A stretch of 64,000 nucleotides of DNA from RGIG8306 sp964426655. Lineage in GTDB: Bacteria > Bacillota > Clostridia > Lachnospirales > Lachnospiraceae. The position numbers and the translations under genes were made by a program. The stretch lies in NCBI GenBank assembly GCA_964426655.1, contig CAYRQT010000007.1:7985-71984 (forward strand), read 5' to 3'. Positions 55,594-64,000 of this stretch are shown here, piece by piece (position 1 is the first letter of the stretch; every line of letters starts with the position of its first letter). The notes under the pieces are model-generated. The model was not told the DNA's origin and did not search any database. It was given only the letters and a program-made list of their open reading frames with translations.

Positions 55594-57813
55594 TCATCCT
55601 AACTGAAATTGTACCATAAATCCTTCTTTTTTGCATCCTGAAAACAGGTTTTCCAAATGCTGTCGTATGGAAATGACCTCATCCTCTCTTCCGGCTTTGA
55701 CGTAAAATAGGAAACGGAACTGATCCTGCAGTCGAAAGCGCACATCCTGCGCAGGGCCAATGACAACAGATTTCGGAAAGCAGGCCTGTACCTCTCTGGC
55801 TCCTTTTTGTGCCTGCTCCCAGGCCATGGTCTCTTCTGGTCCAGTACAGAGAATTTCCAGCATGGCACCTGCGGGGGGGTAGTGCATTAACCGGCGAAAA
55901 CGCATTTCCCGCAAAAAAAATGTTTCATAATCCTGGGCTGCCGCACAGGTTATGGCGTAGTGGTCCGGCTGATAGGTCTGAATAATGGTTTCTCCAGGAA
56001 TTGCGCCCCGTCCGGATCGTCCGGCTGCCTGCGTCAGAAGCTGGAAGGTTTTTTCCGCACTCCTGTATTCATGATTGAGCAGAGACAAATCTGCAAGAAG
56101 TACACCAACCAGGGTGACACCTGGGTAATCGTGCCCTTTAACAATCATCTGGGTGCCAATCAAAAGCTGGATTTTACCGGATTGAAAATCCCCAAGTATT
56201 TTCTTGTAGCTGTCTTTTTGGCGGGTGGTATCCCCATCCATACGGGCAGAAACAATGCCTGGAAACGCTTTTTGAGCCAGAAGCTCCACTTTCTGTGTCC
56301 CGGAGCCAAAAGGGGCCAGATAAGGGGAACCACAATGGGGGCATTTTGCAGGTATGGGAATTGAATATCCACAGTAATGGCAACGCAGCCGCTGGTCTTT
56401 ATGGGCTGTCATGGAAACATCACAATGCCGGCATCGTATGGTTTTTCCGCAGCTTCTGCAACACAAACCACCGGAGAGGCCCCGGCGGTTCAAAAACAGC
56501 ATGACCTGTTCTCCTCTTTCAAAACGCAGTGACATGGCTTCCTTCAGGGTACGGCTGAAGATGGAGCGATTGCCTTCCTGAAACTCCTGACGCAAGTCTA
56601 CAATTTCGACCCTGGATATATGACTGGCGGGAACGGCCCTTTGCTGAAGAGAAAATTTGGGCATATAGTCCGGGTGGCCCTTTGGCAGAGTGGTGCAATA
56701 AAAGGTTTCCACGGAAGGCGTGGCAGAGCCATACAACACATGTGCTCCCACTGCTTCCGCCCGCATGAGGGCAACTTCCCGGGCATCATATCTGGGTGTG
56801 TTTTCGTTTAAGTAGCTGTCTTCCTGCTCCTCGTCTACAATGATCAGACCCAAACGGGAAAAAGGCGCAAAAAGGGCAGTACGGGGGCCGATTACGATAT
56901 CCACCCCTCCTTCCAGAATTTGCACAAACTGATCATACCGTTCTCCTTGGGAAAGTCTGGAATGCAAAATGGCAATACGCTGCCCAAATTCTCCTTGGAA
57001 CCTGGATACAGTTTGATAGGATAGGGCAATTTCCGGAATCAGGACAATGACCTGCTGCCCCTTCCGGACAGCTTCTCTGGCCAGCGCCGTGTATAGGAGG
57101 GTTTTTCCGCTGCCGGTTATCCCGTGGAGCAAAGCCCGAACCGGTCCGTCCTCCTCCATCCAGTTTTTCAATTTCTGAAACACACTGGTTTGCTCCGGGG
57201 TAAAATGTGCAGGCAGTTCCTCCCCTTTCTCAGGCAAAACTGAACGAAAGACCCGTTCCTTATCCAACACCAAAAGCCCCTTGTCAAGCATGGCAGACAG
57301 TGTCCCTTCTTTAACATTGGCAGCCTGTAAAAGTGCCTGATGTTCCCATAAAGGCTGGGAAGAGAAACAGCTTAGTACCCTGTGTCGGGGGGCAAGGGTC
57401 TTGTTTCCGGCGGTTTGTTCCAGAACAGATAAAAAAGCATCATGGGGGATGCCGAGCTGGTATGTTTTCATGTTCGGTCCCTGCATACGCTTTTTCACGG
57501 GCATGACCGTGCGGATGGATTGTACCAGTGTTCCGCCGTACCTGGCCTGTATGGCAACGGCCAGTCCCATAAGCTGATCATCCACAGATAATCGCTGATG
57601 AATGACAGCTGAAATGGGTTTGGTTTTTTGGGGATCAAAAACAGCGTGGGAAGAAAGACGTAAAACATATCCTTTCACTTCTTTTCTGGCGCCAAAAGGA
57701 ACAAGGACCACACTGCCGGGGATCACCTGAGATTCCAGCTGCGGGGGGACAACATATTGAAAGGATTTATCCAGACGTTCACTTGTAATATCCATTATGA
57801 CATCTGCATACAT
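55594..57813 (-). CDS. priA: Primosomal replication-restart helicase PriA
   Basis: A 739-residue helicase: N-terminal DNA-binding domain (MYADVIMDITSERLDKSFQY), SF2 core with Walker A HGITGSGKTLLY, Walker B LIIVDEEQED, and a zinc-binding region of paired cysteines (CRSCGKTIRCRHC, CHYCG, CPHCG). It reloads the replisome at stalled forks. The Walker B reads DEEQ where E. coli has DEEH. The start is ATG 57813 with GAAGGGAGGGG; a longer in-frame extension reaches into murF and is not supported. Confidence 0.96.
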   Translation of the reverse strand: MYADVIMDITSERLDKSFQYVVPPQLESQVIPGSVVLVPFGARKEVKGYVLRLSSHAVFDPQKTKPISAVIHQRLSVDDQLMGLAVAIQARYGGTLVQSIRTVMPVKKRMQGPNMKTYQLGIPHDAFLSVLEQTAGNKTLAPRHRVLSCFSSQPLWEHQALLQAANVKEGTLSAMLDKGLLVLDKERVFRSVLPEKGEELPAHFTPEQTSVFQKLKNWMEEDGPVRALLHGITGSGKTLLYTALAREAVRKGQQVIVLIPEIALSYQTVSRFQGEFGQRIAILHSRLSQGERYDQFVQILEGGVDIVIGPRTALFAPFSRLGLIIVDEEQEDSYLNENTPRYDAREVALMRAEAVGAHVLYGSATPSVETFYCTTLPKGHPDYMPKFSLQQRAVPASHISRVEIVDLRQEFQEGNRSIFSRTLKEAMSLRFERGEQVMLFLNRRGLSGGLCCRSCGKTIRCRHCDVSMTAHKDQRLRCHYCGYSIPIPAKCPHCGSPYLAPFGSGTQKVELLAQKAFPGIVSARMDGDTTRQKDSYKKILGDFQSGKIQLLIGTQMIVKGHDYPGVTLVGVLLADLSLLNHEYRSAEKTFQLLTQAAGRSGRGAIPGETIIQTYQPDHYAITCAAAQDYETFFLREMRFRRLMHYPPAGAMLEILCTGPEETMAWEQAQKGAREVQACFPKSVVIGPAQDVRFRLQDQFRFLFYVKAGREDEVISIRQHLENLFSGCKKEGFMVQFQLG

Positions 57814-57847
57814 GTCGACCCCTCCCTTCGGCGAATACTTACAAACT

Positions 57848-59236
57848 CTATCGTTTTTCCTGTACCATTTCCCGGACAATATCTGAAAAATGCATGCCAT
57901 GGGAAGCTTTCAGGTAAATGATATTCTCCGGGGATCCCATACGCATCAGATGATTTTGAATTTCCTCATTGCTTTGAACCCAAAGAACGGTTCCGGGGAA
58001 ATGGTGTTCTTTCAGAATGTTTGCAGCCTGCTGCATAAGCTCTCCCCGTAAAATAATCACATCCACATGTGCAGTGGATAGTTTTTTGCCAATATCCCGG
58101 TGAAAAGCGGCGGCGTTTTCTCCTAGCTCAAACATATCACCCAGGACCATTATTTTTCTTCCGGAAACTTTCATTTCATCTATAATGGAAATTCCTGCCG
58201 ACATGGATACGGGACTGGCATTATACGTATCGTCAATGAATGTGCCCCATGGAGAATCCAGGCGCTGCAGGCGTCCTGAAAATCCTCTATAGCCGGAGAG
58301 GGCTTCCACTGCCCCTTCCAAAGGAATTCCAAAGACATCACAGACTGCAAGAGCGCCCAGAGCATTGATTATGTTGTGCCGTCCAAGAACCTGCAGGGAA
58401 ACTGAAATCCTGCGATTTCCTGTTGCAAAGGTAAAGCGGGAATAGCCGTTTTCCGTTTCTACATTTTCTGCCCGATACTGGCATGCAGGGGAAAATCCAT
58501 AGAGATAGATCGGATGGCCATCTCCGGCCATCTCCTGGTGGCTGACCAGCAAAAGGTCGTCTCCATTTAAAAAAACCGGGCCTCCGGGGCCAAGACCTTC
58601 ACAAATGGTGAATTTTTCCCGGCAGATGTTTTCTCTCGAACCATAATAGACCATATGTGCATCACCGATGTTTGTCAGCATGACTGCAGTTGGCCTGGCC
58701 AGCCGTGCAATATCTCCTAACTCACCGGGGGTGTTCATGCCCATTTCCAATACGGCAAAATCAGCTTCAGAAGGGATGCGGGAAAGGGTAATGGGAACTC
58801 CTAGCAGGTTATTGTAGTTTTTTTCGGTGCGATATATCTTCAATGCTGAGGAAAGGGCCAGGGCGGTCATTTCACGGCTGGTAGTTTTTCCGATGCTTCC
58901 GGAAATACCCAGAATGGGCATTGTAAGACCATTTCTTGCCCACTGTCCCAACTCCTGCATGGCCAGGATACCATCCTTTACCAGGAACTGATTCCCCCCA
59001 TAGGAGCAAGTCCCTTTTTCCATGGTTACAATTAAAGAGGCGCCTTTATGGATGGCCTCCGGGATATAGGTGTGGCCATTTGTTTTTTCACCAGGCAGTG
59101 CCACAAAAATATCCCCTTCTTGTATCTCCCTTGTATCAATGGCAATATGAGCATCTACATTATGCCCCATTTCCCCACTATGGCACAACCACTCTCCTGT
59201 GACATACTGGGGAAATATTGAAAAATCCACTTTCAT
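57848..59236 (-). CDS. murF: UDP-MurNAc-tripeptide--D-Ala-D-Ala ligase MurF
   Basis: A 462-residue Mur ligase that adds D-Ala-D-Ala to the UDP-MurNAc tripeptide, the last cytoplasmic peptide step. The ATP loop is GISGSIGKTTSREM, with AVLEMGMNTPGELGDIA and FIDDTYNASPVSM as further MurF blocks, and a Mur ligase C-terminal domain from about 320. AAAGGG precedes the ATG. No ddl gene is next to it; it sits between fhs and priA, away from the dcw cluster. Confidence 0.96.
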   Translation of the reverse strand: MKVDFSIFPQYVTGEWLCHSGEMGHNVDAHIAIDTREIQEGDIFVALPGEKTNGHTYIPEAIHKGASLIVTMEKGTCSYGGNQFLVKDGILAMQELGQWARNGLTMPILGISGSIGKTTSREMTALALSSALKIYRTEKNYNNLLGVPITLSRIPSEADFAVLEMGMNTPGELGDIARLARPTAVMLTNIGDAHMVYYGSRENICREKFTICEGLGPGGPVFLNGDDLLLVSHQEMAGDGHPIYLYGFSPACQYRAENVETENGYSRFTFATGNRRISVSLQVLGRHNIINALGALAVCDVFGIPLEGAVEALSGYRGFSGRLQRLDSPWGTFIDDTYNASPVSMSAGISIIDEMKVSGRKIMVLGDMFELGENAAAFHRDIGKKLSTAHVDVIILRGELMQQAANILKEHHFPGTVLWVQSNEEIQNHLMRMGSPENIIYLKASHGMHFSDIVREMVQEKR

Positions 59237-59256
59237 AAATGACCCTTTCCCGTCTC

Positions 59257-60927
59257 TTAAAAGAGGCCGGTTATCCTTCCATCTTCTGTTACATCAATGT
59301 CTTCTGCTGCTGGCACCCGGGGCAGGCCGGGCATGGTCATGATGTTACCTGTCAGTGCTACCACGAATCCGGCACCCGCATTCACATAGACCTCTCTGAC
59401 CTGAAGCGTAAAGCCCTCCGGTCGTCCAAGCCGTGTGGGATCATCAGAAAGGGAGTATTGATTTTTAGCCATGCAAACCGGAAAATGACCAAATCCCATG
59501 TCTGTAATGGTCTTTAGCATGTTTCTGGCGCTGGAAGAAAAACTGACCTGGGCCGCTCCATATATCTCTTTGGCAATGGTTTCAATTTTTTCTTTCAGAG
59601 GCAGGGCATCTTCATACAGCACATGGAAATGACTTTCTTCCCGGTCCAAAACTTCCAGCACTTTCTGTGCAAGGGGGATGCCCCCTTCTCCACCGTTTGC
59701 CCACACGTCAGAAAGTGCAAAGGTGCATCCTTTAGATTCACAGAAATCCCGGATGAAAGCATATTCCTCAGGGGAGTCCGTAGAAAAAGCATTTAAAGTT
59801 ACCACTGTCGGCACACCGAATTTCTGGATGTTTTCTATATGTTTTTCCAAATTGACAATCCCTTTGGAAAGGGCTTCCACATTGGGGATAGCTAAGTTTT
59901 CCCGGGACATTCCGCCGTTGTATTTTAAAGCACGGACAGTAGCGACCAGTACTACGGCATCCGGTTCCAGTCCGGCCATACGGCATTTGATATCAAAAAA
60001 CTTTTCAGCCCCCAGATCCGCACCAAAACCAGCTTCGGTAATGACGATATCCGCCATGTGAAGCGCGGTTTTTGTTGCAATTACACTATTGCAACCATGT
60101 GCAATATTGGCAAAAGGGCCTCCATGCACAAGGGCCGGGGTATGTTCCAGTGTCTGGATGACATTGGGCTTTAAGGCATCTTTCAGCAGTGCGGCCATGG
60201 CCCCTACCGCCTTCAAATCGCCGGCTGTGACAGGTGCGCCGGTGCGTGAATAGGCCACAATGATTCTGGAAAGCCGTTTTTTCAAGTCGGTCATGTCGGT
60301 GGCCAGGCAAAGGATGGCCATAATTTCTGATGCCACGGTAATGACAAAATGGTCTTCACGTACAAAACCATCTCCCTTTGAACCAAGACCTACAACCACA
60401 TTACGCAGGACTCTGTCGTTCATGTCCAGACATCGCTTCCATACAACTTGCCGGGTATCAATGTCCAGTGCATTTCCCTGCTGAATATGATTGTCCAACA
60501 TGGCAGCCAGAAGATTATTGGCTGATGTGATGGCATGGAAATCCCCTGTGAAATGCAGATTCAGGTCTTCCATTGGGACTACCTGGGCATATCCGCCTCC
60601 GGCAGCGCCCCCTTTTATGCCAAAGCAGGGGCCAAGCGACGGCTCTCGCAGGCAGATCATGGCTTTTTTGTTTAATTTTGCCATGGCCTGACCAAGACCT
60701 ACTGTAGTGGTGGTCTTTCCTTCGCCTGCGGGTGTGGGATTTATGGCCGTTACCAGGACAAGTTTCCCAACAGGATTGGACTGAATACGGTTCCTGTAAC
60801 CATCACCCAACTTTCCTTTGTAGCGACCGTACAGCTCAAGGTCATCTTCAGAGATGCCTAAAGGGGCGCAAACCTGAGTAATCGGCAGAAGTTCTGCCTC
60901 CTGGGCAATTTGAATGTCTGTTTTCAT
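59257..60927 (-). CDS. fhs: Formate--tetrahydrofolate ligase
   Basis: A 556-residue enzyme that makes 10-formyl-THF from formate, THF and ATP. TPAGEGKTTTTVGLGQAM is the P-loop, and REPSLGPCFGIKGGAAGGG, the FTGDFHAITSANNLL block and TLNAFSTDSPEE are family marks. It supplies formyl groups for Fmt and purine synthesis and is part of the methyl branch of the Wood-Ljungdahl pathway in acetogens; the window holds no other acetogenesis gene, so acetogenesis is not implied. Length matches the family norm. Confidence 0.98.
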   Translation of the reverse strand: MKTDIQIAQEAELLPITQVCAPLGISEDDLELYGRYKGKLGDGYRNRIQSNPVGKLVLVTAINPTPAGEGKTTTTVGLGQAMAKLNKKAMICLREPSLGPCFGIKGGAAGGGYAQVVPMEDLNLHFTGDFHAITSANNLLAAMLDNHIQQGNALDIDTRQVVWKRCLDMNDRVLRNVVVGLGSKGDGFVREDHFVITVASEIMAILCLATDMTDLKKRLSRIIVAYSRTGAPVTAGDLKAVGAMAALLKDALKPNVIQTLEHTPALVHGGPFANIAHGCNSVIATKTALHMADIVITEAGFGADLGAEKFFDIKCRMAGLEPDAVVLVATVRALKYNGGMSRENLAIPNVEALSKGIVNLEKHIENIQKFGVPTVVTLNAFSTDSPEEYAFIRDFCESKGCTFALSDVWANGGEGGIPLAQKVLEVLDREESHFHVLYEDALPLKEKIETIAKEIYGAAQVSFSSSARNMLKTITDMGFGHFPVCMAKNQYSLSDDPTRLGRPEGFTLQVREVYVNAGAGFVVALTGNIMTMPGLPRVPAAEDIDVTEDGRITGLF

Positions 60928-60947
60928 GGTGAATTTCCTTCCCTGAT

Positions 60948-63800
60948 TTATTTGTTTTGATTGGATAAAAAGGCTTCAAATTCGGAAATGGACATTTGTA
61001 TGGTTCGGGGCTTGGTGCCCTCTTCTTCGCCTACGACACCTGCTTCAGCCAGTTGATCCATAATACGGGCGGCCCGATTAAAGCCAATTCGAAACACTCT
61101 CTGAAGCATGCCTATGGAAGCCTTATCTTTTTCAATGATGCAACGGCCTGCATCTGCAAAAAGGGGATCCTGGGCAGGTTCATCCGCAGCCGTCGAACTG
61201 CCGGAACTATTATCCTGGCTGATAGCCACAATCGTATCCTCAGCTGCCTGCTCTCCGCCTTTTACATTGGTCTGAGATGATAAAAATTCCACAATGGAAC
61301 TGACTTCTTTGTCAGAAACAAAGGCGCCCTGAACCCGCACAGGTTTCTGATACCCCACAGGATAGAAAAGCATATCCCCTTTGCCCAGTAATTTTTCTGC
61401 TCCGTTCATATCCAAAATCGTGCGGGAATCCACACCGGAAGAAACAGAAAAGGCAATTCTGGAAGGGACATTGGCCTTAATCAGACCTGTGATAACATTA
61501 ACGGAGGGGCGCTGGGTGGCAATGACCAGATGAAGGCCTGCCGCTCTTGCCATCTGAGCCAGTCGGCAAATGGCATCTTCCACTTCCCCCGGAGCCACCA
61601 TCATCAGGTCCGCAAGCTCATCCACAATGATGACGATCTGGGGGAGCTTTTCCGGCTTCTCTTCCCGTATAATGCGGGTGGGTTCCATGATCTTTTCATT
61701 ATATCCCTTTAAGTCCCGCACATTGTATTCAGCAAATTTCTTATATCTGTCCGTCATTTCATTGACGGCCCAATTTAAGGCCCCAGCTGCTTTTTTGGGA
61801 TCTGTTACAACAGGAATCAGGAGATGGGGAATTCCATTATATACGCTTAGTTCCACAACCTTTGGATCGATCATGATTAATTTAACGTCCTCAGGCTTGG
61901 ATTTGTAAAGCAAACTGACAATGATGGTGTTAATACAAACGGATTTTCCGGAACCTGTTGCGCCTGCAATAAGCAGATGGGGCATTTTCCCAATATCTGC
62001 AATAATATTTTGCCCAGCAATATCCTTTCCTGTGGCAAAAGCCAGGGAGGAAGGGTTGTTTTTAAATTCAGGGCTTTCTATGAGGTCCCGCAGCATGACG
62101 GGGGTGTTGTCCGTATTGGGAACTTCAATACCCACTGCTGCTTTACCGGGGATGGGAGCTTCAATTCGGATATCAGCTGCCGCCAGATTGAGTTTGATAT
62201 CGTCCGTAAGCCGAACAATTTTGCTGACAGTTACCCCCTGCTCCGGCTGAAGCTCATACCGGGTCACTGCCGGACCGCAGCTGATATTTGTCACTGTAAC
62301 ACCGACGCCAAAATTAGCCAGGGTCTGCTGTAGCTTTCTGGCCGTTTCCCGTAATTCCGCATCCTTGTTTCGGCGTCCTGTCAGGTTTCCTTTTTTAAGC
62401 AGTGTGATGGGAGGAAACACATATTCCCGCTGAATTACCAATGGGGCCTCAGACACCGGGACGTTTAGTCCGTCCGACAGTCCGGGGCCGCTTTCCCTGT
62501 CTGTGCCTTCTGATGCCACGGATTTTGCAACAGGCCTTGCTCCGGGAATTCCATCCAGATCCCATGTAAGGACTTTGCCTGTGGATGTGACCACTGTTCT
62601 AACGCCATCCTCATCCGTATGATCATAGGGATTGTCAGGCAAATTATGTTCCCCTGCGTGTGGTAAGGGCAAGAATTCACCTGATGCGTGCGCCTCTTCT
62701 GGGAAGTTGGAAGACCCGGAAGAAGGAAGTTCACCGTCGGAAGTAACGGGAATTTCATCAGTCCCTACTGATTGTCGGGCCTGCTTCTGATTTTCCAGCA
62801 AAGCCTTTGCCTGGCGAATCAGGGACCCCCCTTTTTCAGGAACAGGGGATGCAGGAAAGTCCACACTTTCTTCCTGATAGGGCGTATGTGTCTGGATAGA
62901 AGGGATGTTTTGCCAATCCTCTCCATAATCCGGAACATCCTCCAAAGATGAGAAAGCGGGAATATCCGGATATGACTCCGCAACAGCGTGCCCACTGGAG
63001 GGACGATTTTTTACAGTCCGGACTTTTGTTTCTGTCTGGCGAGGCGTCTCCTGGTTTTTTTCCTTTGTCCGTGCAGCCTTCTCCTGTTCCCTGGCAGCCC
63101 GGAGAGCGGCACGTTCCGTTTGCAGATCCTGCCGGATGGCTTTGCGCTCTTCCTGACGTTCTCTGAAGCGGACCTGTTCCTCTCTGGCTGTTTTCTGCAC
63201 TTTTTGCCCGGATCGTTCCAGGAGATGCACAAAAGATTTTTCGGTAAGAAGCACCAGTCCGATCAGTAGAAAAACGAAAAGCAGCACATAGGTTCCTACA
63301 AGATCCAGAAATGGACCGAAGGCCATGACCATGAGTCCTCCCAAAATACCACCGCCCCGCCCCACGGAAAGAGCCGTTGCATAGGCATAGTAGTCTCCAA
63401 TACCCCAGTCAGGCATAACACTTCCCAGGGCCATCAGCTGACTTAATCCGCATATCGCCAGAGTTATAAAAACAGCTCCGATGATTTTGATGCGAATCAA
63501 CAGGCTGCCGTGATTGGCAATATAAAAACATACCAGAAAAAAGAGAACAAGCGGAATGATATAGCCGACTACACCAAAAAGGCCAAACGTAAAAGACAGG
63601 CACCATTTTCCGACCACGCCTGTTAAATGAAAGTTGCTCAAAAAAAGAAATAGGGAAACTGCCAGCATTACAATGACGGTCACTTCCTGCCCTACAGAAA
63701 TGCTACCCTTTTTCTGAGTGGTTGTTTTGGATTTTGTACTTCTGCCTGAGCTGCGTCTGCCGTTTCCTGTGCTTTTTTTTCCGGTTTCTGTGGATGTCAC
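60948..63800 (-). CDS. ftsK: DNA translocase FtsK/SpoIIIE
   Basis: A 950-residue translocase that pumps chromosome ends through the closing septum. Four membrane helices lie at about 40-190. A long charged, Pro- and Gln-containing linker follows (about 195-455). The motor has Walker A GATGSGKS (613-620), LIMIDPK and VIIVDELADLMM. The C-terminal gamma winged-helix domain (about 885-950) with KASIGMLQRVFRIGFNRAAR reads orienting sequences. The start codon is GTG, chosen because AGGAGG is seven bases upstream. FtsK and SpoIIIE cannot be told apart by sequence here. Confidence 0.97.
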   Translation of the reverse strand: MTSTETGKKSTGNGRRSSGRSTKSKTTTQKKGSISVGQEVTVIVMLAVSLFLFLSNFHLTGVVGKWCLSFTFGLFGVVGYIIPLVLFFLVCFYIANHGSLLIRIKIIGAVFITLAICGLSQLMALGSVMPDWGIGDYYAYATALSVGRGGGILGGLMVMAFGPFLDLVGTYVLLFVFLLIGLVLLTEKSFVHLLERSGQKVQKTAREEQVRFRERQEERKAIRQDLQTERAALRAAREQEKAARTKEKNQETPRQTETKVRTVKNRPSSGHAVAESYPDIPAFSSLEDVPDYGEDWQNIPSIQTHTPYQEESVDFPASPVPEKGGSLIRQAKALLENQKQARQSVGTDEIPVTSDGELPSSGSSNFPEEAHASGEFLPLPHAGEHNLPDNPYDHTDEDGVRTVVTSTGKVLTWDLDGIPGARPVAKSVASEGTDRESGPGLSDGLNVPVSEAPLVIQREYVFPPITLLKKGNLTGRRNKDAELRETARKLQQTLANFGVGVTVTNISCGPAVTRYELQPEQGVTVSKIVRLTDDIKLNLAAADIRIEAPIPGKAAVGIEVPNTDNTPVMLRDLIESPEFKNNPSSLAFATGKDIAGQNIIADIGKMPHLLIAGATGSGKSVCINTIIVSLLYKSKPEDVKLIMIDPKVVELSVYNGIPHLLIPVVTDPKKAAGALNWAVNEMTDRYKKFAEYNVRDLKGYNEKIMEPTRIIREEKPEKLPQIVIIVDELADLMMVAPGEVEDAICRLAQMARAAGLHLVIATQRPSVNVITGLIKANVPSRIAFSVSSGVDSRTILDMNGAEKLLGKGDMLFYPVGYQKPVRVQGAFVSDKEVSSIVEFLSSQTNVKGGEQAAEDTIVAISQDNSSGSSTAADEPAQDPLFADAGRCIIEKDKASIGMLQRVFRIGFNRAARIMDQLAEAGVVGEEEGTKPRTIQMSISEFEAFLSNQNK

Positions 63801-63848
63801 TTGCTTCCTCCTTGATTACATGAACAAACCATTGTCTGCTGCTTTTGA

Positions 63849-64000
63849 TTATTCCAAAACTGTCAGCAGTTTTGTGAAAATAACGTCAAACGCCGTAAAG
63901 CCTCTTTTCAATGAAACCGGCTTTCCTTCTCTGCTTAAAAAGCAGTGCCGACTTTCACCTGTGCAGCAAAGCTCCCCCGTTACAGCATCCATTACCTCAT
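63849..64000 (-). CDS. Acyl-CoA thioesterase-like protein, C-terminal part
   Basis: The last 49 codons of a gene that enters from the right edge; it ends in TAA at 63849..63851. The sequence EVMDAVTGELCCTGESRHCF followed by LSREGKPVSLKR resembles the C-terminal strand of hotdog-fold 4HBT/YbgC thioesterases. The active site lies outside the window, so the assignment is by similarity of the tail only. It stands 48 bases before ftsK on the same strand. Confidence 0.6.
   Translation of the reverse strand, partial: EVMDAVTGELCCTGESRHCFLSREGKPVSLKRGFTAFDVIFTKLLTVLE

Noticed and set aside
1..64000. CRISPR arrays, tRNA genes, insertion sequences, phage or defence islands
   Set aside because: Looked for on both strands; no repeat-spacer pattern, cloverleaf, transposase or integrase was seen.

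Overview
The window is one dense, almost single-stranded stretch of a Bacillota (Firmicutes) chromosome, most likely class Clostridia and probably Lachnospiraceae-like. The reasons are gene content and order: the block priA-def-fmt-metallopeptidase-rsmB-rlmN-prpC-prkC-rsgA-rpe-thiN, the block miaB-mutS-mutL-miaA-aluminium-resistance-type lyase, the radC-mreC-mreD-mrdA-minD-rodA block, a kinase-only ProB, a DUF896 protein and strong AGGAGG-type ribosome binding sites. This assignment is inference from content, not from a search. Of the 57 coding regions called, 56 lie on the minus strand and one (45091..45558) on the plus strand, so the window is probably a leading-strand segment of one replichore. 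No tRNA, rRNA, CRISPR array, insertion sequence or prophage was seen, and no gap between genes exceeds 300 bases.

Layout, read in the direction of transcription (from 64000 towards 1). A thioesterase 3' end is followed by ftsK, fhs, murF, priA and def. A promoter near 55000 then starts fmt, a YugP-type membrane metallopeptidase, rsmB, rlmN, the PP2C phosphatase/PASTA kinase pair prpC-prkC, rsgA, rpe and thiN. At about 45000 an orphan plus-strand gene and rpsO have back-to-back promoters. rpsO-pnp follows, with a long hairpin just before the pnp ribosome binding site and a perfect intrinsic terminator after pnp. glpK, ridA, a small P-loop kinase, a canonical methylglyoxal synthase, punA, an amidohydrolase, a membrane-anchored MutS homologue, rnhA, tyrS, alaS, rpsU, phoH and ybeY come next. 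Then come a MurJ/SpoVB-type flippase, two flavoproteins, proB, an unrecognised 397-residue protein, a patatin-like lipase, DUF896, a 5-formyl-THF cyclo-ligase, proA, miaB, mutS, mutL, miaA and a PLP lyase. The last part is the cell-shape cluster radC-mreC-mreD-mrdA-minD-rodA, followed by a second MgsA, a degenerate D,D-carboxypeptidase, a small P-loop protein, a HlyD-like protein and the start of a YggS/PLPBP gene.

Most genes are housekeeping: translation and its quality control (def, fmt, rsmB, rlmN, rsgA, alaS, tyrS, rpsO, rpsU, ybeY, miaA, miaB), DNA repair and segregation (mutS, mutL, priA, radC, ftsK), wall growth (murF, mrdA, rodA, mreCD, flippase, PrkC), one-carbon and proline metabolism (fhs, fthC, proB, proA) and salvage (punA, amidohydrolase). 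I found no obvious new defence or mobile system. The most unusual region is 1..11000. The elongasome cluster has lost mreB, minC and minE from their usual places. Its MinD lacks the C-terminal membrane-targeting helix. The MgsA and the S11 peptidase behind rodA both carry substitutions at catalytic residues. A canonical MgsA lies 36 kb away.

Four runs of N (19898..19907, 24596..24605, 24865..24892, 47606..47637) are scaffold gaps inside proA, a COG2509-type flavoprotein (twice) and rsgA. The reading frames show that the N counts are not true lengths, so these genes are probably intact in the organism. This is a draft, possibly metagenome-derived, assembly.
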